A stretch of DNA of 64,000 nt, from positions 62,001 to 126,000 of the forward strand of contig DATKRV010000098.1 in NCBI GenBank assembly GCA_035532075.1, given 5' to 3'. The notes below the pieces were generated by a model. It was given only the letters and a program-made list of their open reading frames with translations. It was not told where the DNA came from and searched no databases. Of this stretch, positions 34,744-41,768 are shown piece by piece (the stretch's first letter is position 1; each line of letters begins with the position of its first letter). Position numbers and translations under genes: made by a program. The DNA comes from CAIVND01 sp035532075 (GTDB taxonomy: Bacteria; Actinomycetota; Acidimicrobiia; Acidimicrobiales; Bog-793).

Positions 34744-34986
34744 TCATCTTGGAAGGTCAGGTTGATCGGGTTCGGTCCGTTCATAACCGACAAGACTAGT
34801 AATCTCGATGATGTCACCGAGCCACCCGCACGCGCGGCACCACGAGAAGTAGATGGTCTCCTCGGCGCGCCAAAAGGATGAGGAGAAACCATTCTCGGAA
34901 AATAACGCCGTGCACTTTGGGCAATGAAGCTCGCTTGAAAGCGTCTGGATGTTGTGGAGCTCCTCCGGACCGAAATAAACACTCAT
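34744..34986 (-). CDS. Small zinc-ribbon protein, unknown function
   Basis: 80 residues from the ATG at 34986, preceded by GGAG with eight-base spacing. Two cysteine pairs, CPKC at about residue 22 and CRAC near residue 50, with about 24 residues between them, form a likely zinc ribbon. The sequence between them (FSENGFSSSFWRAEETIYFSW) is rich in aromatics. No family recognised. It lies between the Rieske oxygenase and dehydrogenase genes and could be a small regulator or an assembly factor; this is a guess. Short length makes it less certain as a gene. Confidence 0.55.
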   Translation of the reverse strand: MSVYFGPEELHNIQTLSSELHCPKCTALFSENGFSSSFWRAEETIYFSWCRACGWLGDIIEITSLVGYERTEPDQPDLPR

Positions 34987-35220
34987 CAAAGACGCTCCGT
35001 TGTACAACGCCGTGGCTCATCTGGCGCACTGGCTGTCCAAAGAATACATGCGCAACACCGCAATACTCTGAACACCGTATGAACCAAGCGGGCAGCCGGG
35101 TTCTTGCAACGCGGATTTCCCTTTGAAGATCTTGGCGTTTTCATTTTCGCGAACTTTGCGTAAGCTTTCGACGATCATTCACACGAATTGATATTCGCCT
35201 CGACTACTTGGGAGCATCAC

Positions 35221-36408
35221 ATGACAGAATCCGGCCGAGGACCTTCGTATAGTGCCGATGACCCGATCAGGCTTGGAATTCTTGGACTCGGAACGGCCGG
35301 GCGAGGAGCTGCTGCGGCCCAAGTAGGCTCTTCCCATTGTCGCTTGGTAGCTGTCTGTGACACCAATGAGACCACCGCAAAAGAGATCGGTGCAAAATTT
35401 GGCGTCAGGTACTATTCCGACGCGCGCCAGCTCTGCGACGATGCAGAGATTGAGGCGGTATACATCGCAACGCCGACGTATCTGCACCTTGCGAATGCTC
35501 TGCAGCTAGCCTCCGCCGGCAAACATCTCCTCATCGAGAAGCCGGTCGTGAAAGATAGCGCCGAGGGCGATGCGATCGGGAAGTTGGGAGAGGCGACAGG
35601 AGTCAAGATCATGGCGGTCAACACTCGCGGTCGCGATGCTCCCATACGCGCGATGGCGCACGCCGTCGCCACCGGAGCGATAGGCCGAGTTCTCTCTCTC
35701 ACCAATATCTGTTATACAAATTGGGTACTTCGGCCGAGATATCCCTACGAACTTGTTGCGGCTCTCGGCGGCGGAGTGACATTTCGCCAGGCGCCGCACC
35801 AGGTCGAAATTGCACGAACTATCGTAAACTCGGAGGTCATCGCAGTTACGGCAGTCATCGGAAGTACTCCCAATCCTGTCGACACGATTGGAAACTACAG
35901 CGCTCTGGTTGAATTCGAGAATGGAAGTTCCGCGACGCTTGTTTACAACGGATATGGGTACTTTGATTCCGCGGAACTGACCTTCGGAATCGGCGAAAAC
36001 GGTAGGCCCTCTGATCCAATGACGTCTGTGAACATGCGCAACAACCATTCTTGGTCTCTCGACAAATATGGTGATGCGGGGCGCGCGCTGCGGACTCAAC
36101 CCGATTCGACGACCATCTCCAAGCGAAAATGGGGATTCGTAGGGCTGACGGTCGTCAGCGGAGAAAACGGCGACCTCCGTCAGTCACGCGACGGACTCAC
36201 GCTCTATAACGATCTCGGGTTCAGTGAAGTTAACTGCTCCGACATCGAAGGCGGACTCGCGGTCGATTTTGCCGAGATCTTCAACGCAATACGTCACGGA
36301 CAGACCCTTGAACACGATGGTGCCTGGGGTGCAACGACGGTTCGTATCTGTGAGGCGATCTGGAAGTCTCATCATGAACATCGAAGGGTGCAACTCGACA
36401 CCTACTGA
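35221..36408 (+). CDS. Gfo/Idh/MocA-family oxidoreductase (possible cis-dihydrodiol dehydrogenase)
   Basis: 395 residues. The NAD(P)-binding domain has LGILGLGTAGRGAAAA, VAVCDTNE, YIATPTYLHL and the family hallmark LLIEKPVV (Lys-Pro). The C-terminal domain includes ALGGGVTFRQAPHQVEIAR with a catalytic-type His. Phthalate 4,5-dihydrodiol dehydrogenase belongs to this family, and a Rieske oxygenase next door fits that use: the oxygenase makes a cis-dihydrodiol and this enzyme rearomatises it. A sugar or inositol dehydrogenase is the alternative. ATG chosen at 35221; the GGGAG just upstream supports it. Confidence 0.85.
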   Translation: MTESGRGPSYSADDPIRLGILGLGTAGRGAAAAQVGSSHCRLVAVCDTNETTAKEIGAKFGVRYYSDARQLCDDAEIEAVYIATPTYLHLANALQLASAGKHLLIEKPVVKDSAEGDAIGKLGEATGVKIMAVNTRGRDAPIRAMAHAVATGAIGRVLSLTNICYTNWVLRPRYPYELVAALGGGVTFRQAPHQVEIARTIVNSEVIAVTAVIGSTPNPVDTIGNYSALVEFENGSSATLVYNGYGYFDSAELTFGIGENGRPSDPMTSVNMRNNHSWSLDKYGDAGRALRTQPDSTTISKRKWGFVGLTVVSGENGDLRQSRDGLTLYNDLGFSEVNCSDIEGGLAVDFAEIFNAIRHGQTLEHDGAWGATTVRICEAIWKSHHEHRRVQLDTY

Positions 36409-36579
36409 TGAGACCGGCGTGAATCTCGCCCGGTAGGCATACGGATCTGTCCATGAGACGGTGCAATTTACAGACAACCAGCAAATTCGCCGCAATCTCG
36501 GATGCCCTCGGCACCGTGACATGGATTGATAATCCAACCAGGGTCGCCCGACATCAGCGCGAGAACGCCAACGAGATGA

Positions 36580-36616
36580 CCATGGGGAGATACCCATGGA
36601 GAGATACCCATGGGAT
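36580..36616. repeat. 14-base tandem repeat built on CCATGG
   Basis: CCATGG occurs at 36580, 36594 and 36608, exactly 14 bases apart. The first two units are CCATGGGGAGATAC and CCATGGAGAGATAC; the third diverges after CCATGGGATC. Non-coding, in a convergent gap. Likely a small replication-slippage repeat. Confidence 0.8.
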
Positions 36617-36631
36617 CACGCCCATATGACC

Positions 36632-36668
36632 GGAGGGGCACCGGCCGGCGAGCGACCAGTGCCCCTCC
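36632..36668. terminator. Hairpin terminator between convergent genes
   Basis: GGAGGGGCAC (36632-36641) pairs perfectly with GTGCCCCTCC (36659-36668) around a 17-base loop, followed by ATATTCAT on the plus strand. Position between convergent genes suggests it stops transcription of the dehydrogenase gene and perhaps of tctC from the other side. Confidence 0.7.
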
Positions 36669-36717
36669 ATATTCATCCGTAGCTACCAGGATCTGGCAGC
36701 TTCACTACATGTAATGC

Positions 36718-37875
36718 TCAGCCGTTCGCGTTCAGGGTGAGATATGGCTTGATAGCTGCCTCACCTGATGGCAGCGTCGCGGCGTTGATCTGCCTTGTGA
36801 TCTCCTGCGGCGTCACATATGTGTCAGGAATATCGAGGTTGAGCAACGCGGAATCGACACTCTTTGAGAGCATCGCATGCTTGAATGCAATCCGCAGGGC
36901 CGCCACATACTTCATCGGTGTTCCCTGTGGCTCGAACAGAGTGTCGAACGCCATTGCATCCAACGCATTCATGACCTTCATGGCCGCAAATGCGGACTTC
37001 ACCTTTGGAGGATTCGCAGCCATCCAGGTGGAGAGCGTCGGCACATGCGACATCCTTGCGTAGTCGACCGTGCCCGGTGTCGCGGGAACCGAGGAGGCAA
37101 GTGGAACAAGCGTGCCGGCCTGAATGCTCGGAATGAACACAGAGGCGGCGTTGATCCCAATTGTTCCATCGCGGCGAAGCAATCCCGCAAGTGCCCCTGG
37201 TGCGTTCGGATAGCCACTCAGGATCGTCGAGCCATGTGACTTGTAGGCATCGAGCAGGAACGTCGTCATCATTCCACCCTGACCCTCAAGTGAGACCCAG
37301 ACGTTCTTTGTCTTGAGCGCCGTACCGAGCCGGGTGAGGCCGGAACTCTTCACGGCTGCAAGGACATAGGGCTGTGGTCCCGCTCCACCGATGAGCTCCT
37401 GGTCTTTGATCGTGTAGGCGACGCTTGGAACCTTTTCGATGTCATTTTGGATGTATTCGCCAAAGTACCCCATCGCGATCGTCAACCCATTTGGCGCTGC
37501 GCTGGCTCCCTCGTCAGAGCCGGGGATCGTGGCGCCCGGCGTGATGTCGGTGACGTTGACCGTGGCATGGAGATAACTACCGATCGCCGGGGCGAGGGTA
37601 AGCGCAAATTCGTCGTATCCGGCGCCGGAACCCCCTCCGGTAATGAAGCTCAGTGTCTTGCCCCGGTAGAAGGCGAAATCGGGCTTGACCACAGCGGTCT
37701 TGTGCGCTCGCACGCCCGTTGACGCGCTCGCCGCTCCTGTCATCGCCGCCGCGGAGCCCACGAGACCGAATGCCGTCGCCACGACGAGCGCGGATCGAGT
37801 CAGGCGATGAACTGAAGATTGGATACCGGTATCTCGGTGAACCCGACCACTACCTGCCTTACGAAAGATTCTCAA
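36718..37875 (-). CDS. Tripartite tricarboxylate transporter substrate-binding protein (TctC/Bug)
   Basis: 385 residues starting at a TTG (37875) that has GGGGGGAG six bases upstream; a GTG at 37902 is possible. A basic stretch and hydrophobic segment (SALVVATAFGLVGSAAAMTGAASAS, about residues 28-52) form a Sec signal, so the mature protein is exported. FYRGKTLSFITGGGSGAGYDEFALTLAPAIGSYL is the TctC ligand-entry region, and GVIP-like NAPGALAGLLRRDGTIG follows. It captures a carboxylate ligand for the TctAB permease encoded just upstream. The ligand cannot be told from sequence. Confidence 0.87.
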   Translation of the reverse strand: MRIFRKAGSGRVHRDTGIQSSVHRLTRSALVVATAFGLVGSAAAMTGAASASTGVRAHKTAVVKPDFAFYRGKTLSFITGGGSGAGYDEFALTLAPAIGSYLHATVNVTDITPGATIPGSDEGASAAPNGLTIAMGYFGEYIQNDIEKVPSVAYTIKDQELIGGAGPQPYVLAAVKSSGLTRLGTALKTKNVWVSLEGQGGMMTTFLLDAYKSHGSTILSGYPNAPGALAGLLRRDGTIGINAASVFIPSIQAGTLVPLASSVPATPGTVDYARMSHVPTLSTWMAANPPKVKSAFAAMKVMNALDAMAFDTLFEPQGTPMKYVAALRIAFKHAMLSKSVDSALLNLDIPDTYVTPQEITRQINAATLPSGEAAIKPYLTLNANG

Positions 37876-37923
37876 AATTCTCCCCCCTAGAGTTGGCTGC
37901 ACCGTCAGATCGTTGAAATGTTG

Positions 37924-37958
37924 CTACTGCATTTCGATACGTTACTACTGCATTTCGA
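37924..37958. promoter_or_regulatory. Twin direct repeats upstream of tctC, candidate operator
   Basis: CTACTGCATTTCGA is present twice, at 37924-37937 and 37945-37958, 21 bases apart (two helical turns). A further GAAATG at 37915-37920 faces the first CATTTC as an inverted repeat. The pair lies 49-83 bases upstream of the tctC start. Spacing on one DNA face suggests a regulator-binding site. Confidence 0.5.
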
Positions 37959-38103
37959 CCGAGTGGACCTTTTCATCGCCCAACCTGCAAATCTTGGCCC
38001 CTCGCGGATCCTCCCCGAGACAGGCCATGAGGGGCGCCGGTCCGCGGAAGATTCACAGGTCTTGGCTGGAAAATCTCCGCGGACGCCTTCGTCGGATCAG
38101 CCG

Positions 38104-40257
38104 TCAGAGTCGGACGATTGGGGTGAAGGTCAGGTGGAGAAGATTCAGCACCTCGTAGGTTGCGTACCACATCGCGGCAGATCCGACCACGGAGTAGATA
38201 ATCCGCCCACGCAAGGTGGCCAGGGAGCGCCTCGTGGCGAACATCCCGTAGAGGATGACAAATACAGGCTCAGTGACCAGGTAACCAAAGAGGAACACCA
38301 CCAGGGTGAGCAGACAAAAGACCGCCAGGGCAAAGAGCTCCCGGGAGTACTGACCGTTCACTCCCCAGGCCTTGTTGATGATCACCGGCAGCCGGCGCCT
38401 GCCACTCACTGGATCGACCTCCAGCGGGGTCACAGGACGCGCCGCCGCCTCTCTCCGGGCAGGCCGCATGCGCAAGAAATGCCGGAAAGCGACAAAGTCA
38501 ACCGGAAGACGCCACGCCGCGCCGAGAAGTGTGAGCCCCCCTCCGAGAACCGGAAACAGCGCGGACTTCCAGCTGTACGCGCTGATCGCGTACAGCGAGA
38601 AACCCAGTGAGGAGCAGAACAAGAGGAGCGAGACGATGAACGCGAGCTGGGGATAGGGATTTCGTTGCATGAATCGTTCCGAGACGATCTCAGCCCGCCT
38701 GACGGGATCCTCTTCGAGAATCGGTGGGTTGTTCTTCTTTGCGTCACTGCGTAACTGCACTGTCTTGAGGACCAAGATTCCAATCGCGACAAAGATCAGA
38801 ACGTCCGCCAGCGGGCGGGCGCCAAAGAGCGAGAAGCCGGGAAAAACCTGCCGCGTCAGCCAGATATTGTCCTCAAGTGTTGGACCGAGGACCAACCCGA
38901 TCGCAAACGCCGCGAGTGAGTACCGAAGGCGACGCATGATAAAGCCGACGATGCAAAAGACGAGTGCCTCCATCGTCGAAAAAAAGGAGACATCGGCGAC
39001 GAATGGCCCAAGCAGCGTGAGGCACATGATGAACGGCACCAGCAGTGGACCGGGAACGCGCGTCACACGCGCGAGGATTGGGGAGAAGAGCAGTCCGATT
39101 GCGGTGCCAATGATTCCCGAGAGCGCAATGACCCAGATCATCTCGTAGGGCAGCACGGGATAGTTCTTCGTAAAGTTTCCACCGAACTGGATGCCCTTGA
39201 TCGTCAGCGCAGCCACATACAACGCCCCAAAAATTCCACCCGGGATACCAAGGGCAATGATCGGAATCATCCCACCGACCTCCTTGGAGATCGACGATGC
39301 CTCCGGCGCGATGATTCCCTCAGGAATCCCCGTACCGAACAGTTCACGCCTCCGGCTCGACTGCTGGGCGATGCCGTAAGAGAGGAAGTTGGCGGCAAAA
39401 CCGCCGATGCCCGGAATGATTCCACACACCACGCCAACGATCGCGCCGCGGATCAGCGCCACCCAATGAAGGAACGCCTCACCGATTCCCTGGATGACCT
39501 GCCTGCCAAATCCTCGTTCGAGACGTACTGCGGCGAGGCTCGAATCGACCTCGTTCCCCATCATGTCCTGGCTCGCGATCGTCGTTGCCGTTCCAAAGAC
39601 AAGCACCATCTGAGGAACGGCAAACAGCCCAAGTGCGAGCGACACAATGGAGATACCACCGATGAGACTGATTGCTCCGCCGGTGAATCGATATTCACCC
39701 GTAACCGGATCGGCGCCGATGGAAGAGAGAACGATGCCGATGCCCGCGGAGATGATCGCCTTGCTCACCCTGTCCGTGCCAAGCGTACCGACCAACAGCA
39801 GGGCGATCATGATCACGGCGACGAACTCCGGCGGGTGAAAGATGCCAGGGAGTTGGTTGACAAGAGGAATCAGCGCGACCACCATGGCACAGCCGATAAT
39901 TCCGCCAAGACAGGTGGAGGCCGCCGATATCCCGAGCGCTCTCCCGGCCTCTCCACGCTGTGCCATCGGAAAACCGTCAAAAGTGACTGCGAATGCCTCT
40001 GGGTGCGCGGGCGTGTTTAACAGGATCGAGGTCACCGACGCGCTGTAATAGCTCGCGGCTCCAGTTGCAAGAAAAAGACAGATCGTGCCAATAAGGCTGA
40101 TGTGATAGGTGAAGACGAGGACGATGCTGAGCACCACCGCACCGCCAAGGCCTGGAATGACACCAAAGACCATCCCGATGATGGATCCCCCGAAGAGGTA
40201 CAAAAGTCCCTGTGTGGTCCCAAGCACCGTCAGTCCACTGAGAAGATTATGCAACAA
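38104..40257 (-). CDS. Tripartite tricarboxylate transporter permease, fused TctA-TctB
   Basis: 717 residues. The first 510 or so form a complete TctA large permease with about 12 membrane segments and the family motifs GMVFGVIPGLGGAVVLSI, TSILLNTPAHPEAFAVTFDGFPMAQ and, in the second half, GVVCGIIPGIGGFAANFLSYG and ALGIPGGIFGALYVAAL. After a charged linker (about 512-540) comes a four-segment TctB-like domain (LAFIVSLLLFCSSLGFSLY, SALFPVLGGGLTLLGA, FALAVFCLLTLVVFLFG, IIYSVVGSAAMWYATYE). TctA and TctB are normally separate genes. Works with the TctC gene downstream, driven by an ion gradient. Confidence 0.9.
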   Translation of the reverse strand: MLHNLLSGLTVLGTTQGLLYLFGGSIIGMVFGVIPGLGGAVVLSIVLVFTYHISLIGTICLFLATGAASYYSASVTSILLNTPAHPEAFAVTFDGFPMAQRGEAGRALGISAASTCLGGIIGCAMVVALIPLVNQLPGIFHPPEFVAVIMIALLLVGTLGTDRVSKAIISAGIGIVLSSIGADPVTGEYRFTGGAISLIGGISIVSLALGLFAVPQMVLVFGTATTIASQDMMGNEVDSSLAAVRLERGFGRQVIQGIGEAFLHWVALIRGAIVGVVCGIIPGIGGFAANFLSYGIAQQSSRRRELFGTGIPEGIIAPEASSISKEVGGMIPIIALGIPGGIFGALYVAALTIKGIQFGGNFTKNYPVLPYEMIWVIALSGIIGTAIGLLFSPILARVTRVPGPLLVPFIMCLTLLGPFVADVSFFSTMEALVFCIVGFIMRRLRYSLAAFAIGLVLGPTLEDNIWLTRQVFPGFSLFGARPLADVLIFVAIGILVLKTVQLRSDAKKNNPPILEEDPVRRAEIVSERFMQRNPYPQLAFIVSLLLFCSSLGFSLYAISAYSWKSALFPVLGGGLTLLGAAWRLPVDFVAFRHFLRMRPARREAAARPVTPLEVDPVSGRRRLPVIINKAWGVNGQYSRELFALAVFCLLTLVVFLFGYLVTEPVFVILYGMFATRRSLATLRGRIIYSVVGSAAMWYATYEVLNLLHLTFTPIVRL

Positions 40258-40611
40258 TTCGGTACTCCGTTTCCCCGGGCTCTGGAAGTTTTAGCATTTC
40301 GCCAAGGCCCGCGCGTCACATTTCAATCTCACCGAGACAACCCTAAAGAAGAACACGACAACGATGTATTCCGAGGTTTTAACGACGGGCAATGGAAATG
40401 CAATTTGGGCAACCCTCTCCGCGAAAGGGAGGCGCCTTTGATTCGAACGGAGAGCTTCGAATCATTGATTGGCATACTCCGCGGTACCCGGAACTCCACC
40501 ACACGACGTTGAACCCAACGCTGCCGAGATTGATCATGCCGAGAGCAGATCATCATTTCATCTTGAAAAATATTGAAACATGAGTAGCATGCGACGCAGC
40601 CATCTGATGAT
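40258..40611. other. Intergenic region between divergent tctAB and amidohydrolase genes
   Basis: 354 bases with no convincing ORF; low-quality open frames on both strands lack start signals and family features. It should hold divergent promoters for the transporter and the amidohydrolase. It contains GAAATGCA at 40395-40402 (the reverse of the TGCATTTC element) and GCATTTC at 40294-40300. Confidence 0.5.
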
Positions 40612-40625
40612 ATGAGCAAGGGGGA

Positions 40626-41699
40626 ATTGCCACGCTAGATCAATCTGCCCATTCGAAATCCACGTCTCCGGCATCGGTCTCGATTCCGCTTTTCTCGGCG
40701 GATAGCCACGTCATAGAAGAGCCAAGTCTGTGGGACGGAATCTTGCCCGATGGCTATTTTGCGCCAAGCGGTTTTCATGATCGACCAGGTCGCGTCGACC
40801 CCGTCGCACGGATTAGCGAGATGGCGATCGATGGCGTTGACGGCGAGGTGCTCTATCCTTCACTCGCCCTTGAACTCTTTGCCCTCGATGACGCTTCCCT
40901 TCAAGAACGGACCTTTGCGCGTTACAACTCCTGGCTGATGGAGTTCTGCGAGGTCAAACCCGAAGCGCTCATCGGAATCGGCCTCGTCTCGATGTACAAC
41001 ATGGATATCGCGGTCAAAGAACTTGAACGTTGCGCCGAGGGAGGACTCCGCGGATGCCAGATATGGCAGTCGCCGCATGCGAGTCTCCCCCTCTCAGCCG
41101 CGCACTACGAACCGTTTTGGGAGGCTGCCGCCTCGTTGAACATGCCCGTCAGTCTGCACATCCTGACGGGATTCAATTACAGCAGCAGGCAGAGCCGGAG
41201 TGACTCAAAAAAAATCGAAGATCCGATTGAGCGTTCGATCGATGGCTACAAAGGATCAGTAACGCGAAAATTGGACGCGGCCTGTGACGCGATCGTCGAC
41301 ATCATGTTCGGCGGAGCGCTCGATCGCCACCCAAACCTCAAGCTCGTCACGGTAGAGAATGAAATCGGCTGGATACCCTTCGTACTCAACCAGTTCGACT
41401 ATTACTGCAACCGATTCCGCGAATCGCGTCAGACGGGAATGTCAAAGTTGCCTTCGGAGTACTTCGGCTCCCAGGTCTTCTCCACCTTCTTCCGCGATCC
41501 AGTCGGCATGAAGTTGCTCGGTTGGTGGAAGGGAGCCGGCGGGTGCATGTGGTCAAACGACTATCCGCATCCCAACTCGACCTGGCCTCATTCCCAGGAG
41601 ATCGTCGCGGAGAACCTCAGCTACCTCAACCCGGAGATCTATCGCAAAGTCGTCCGCGAGACCGCGATGAACCTGTATTCACTCCACGAGGCGCGCTAA
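40626..41699 (+). CDS. COG2159-type amidohydrolase/decarboxylase with an unusual or frameshifted start
   Basis: Metal-dependent TIM-barrel hydrolase or decarboxylase of the amidohydrolase-2 group. The metal-site segment ADSHVIEEPSLWDGILPDGYF, then MPVSLHILTG, LKLVTVENEIGWIPF and MWSNDYPHPNSTWPHS are all present. The first normal start in frame is TTG 40743, but it comes after the conserved DSHVIEEP segment. Upstream the frame is open only to 40611 and offers just ATT (40626). An ATG at 40612 would join this frame if the GGGGG run at 40620-40624 had one more G. Could act on a dihydroxy-aromatic acid made by the island's oxygenase and dehydrogenase. Confidence 0.82.
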   Translation: MATLDQSAHSKSTSPASVSIPLFSADSHVIEEPSLWDGILPDGYFAPSGFHDRPGRVDPVARISEMAIDGVDGEVLYPSLALELFALDDASLQERTFARYNSWLMEFCEVKPEALIGIGLVSMYNMDIAVKELERCAEGGLRGCQIWQSPHASLPLSAAHYEPFWEAAASLNMPVSLHILTGFNYSSRQSRSDSKKIEDPIERSIDGYKGSVTRKLDAACDAIVDIMFGGALDRHPNLKLVTVENEIGWIPFVLNQFDYYCNRFRESRQTGMSKLPSEYFGSQVFSTFFRDPVGMKLLGWWKGAGGCMWSNDYPHPNSTWPHSQEIVAENLSYLNPEIYRKVVRETAMNLYSLHEAR

Positions 41700-41768
41700 G
41701 GCGCTCCTTGCACCTGCCTGGTTCGAAGTTCCTCCTCGAACGGATACCTCCTCGAACAAAATGACGAC

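Larger units (their letters stand above)
36409..36717. other. Convergent intergenic region with a tandem repeat and a terminator
   Basis: 309 bases between two convergent genes. Apart from the short tandem repeat and the hairpin listed separately, I see no gene or conserved element in it. Confidence 0.6.

Noticed and set aside
40329..40619. 96-codon frame with CxxC near the N-terminus in the tctAB-amidohydrolase gap
   Set aside because: No ribosome-binding site, no second metal motif and overlap with the expected divergent promoters; looks like chance.
41700..41768. Inverted repeat GTTCGA...TCGAAC between the convergent amidohydrolase and hyuA genes
   Set aside because: Six pairs with a nine-base loop and no T-run; too weak to call a terminator with confidence.
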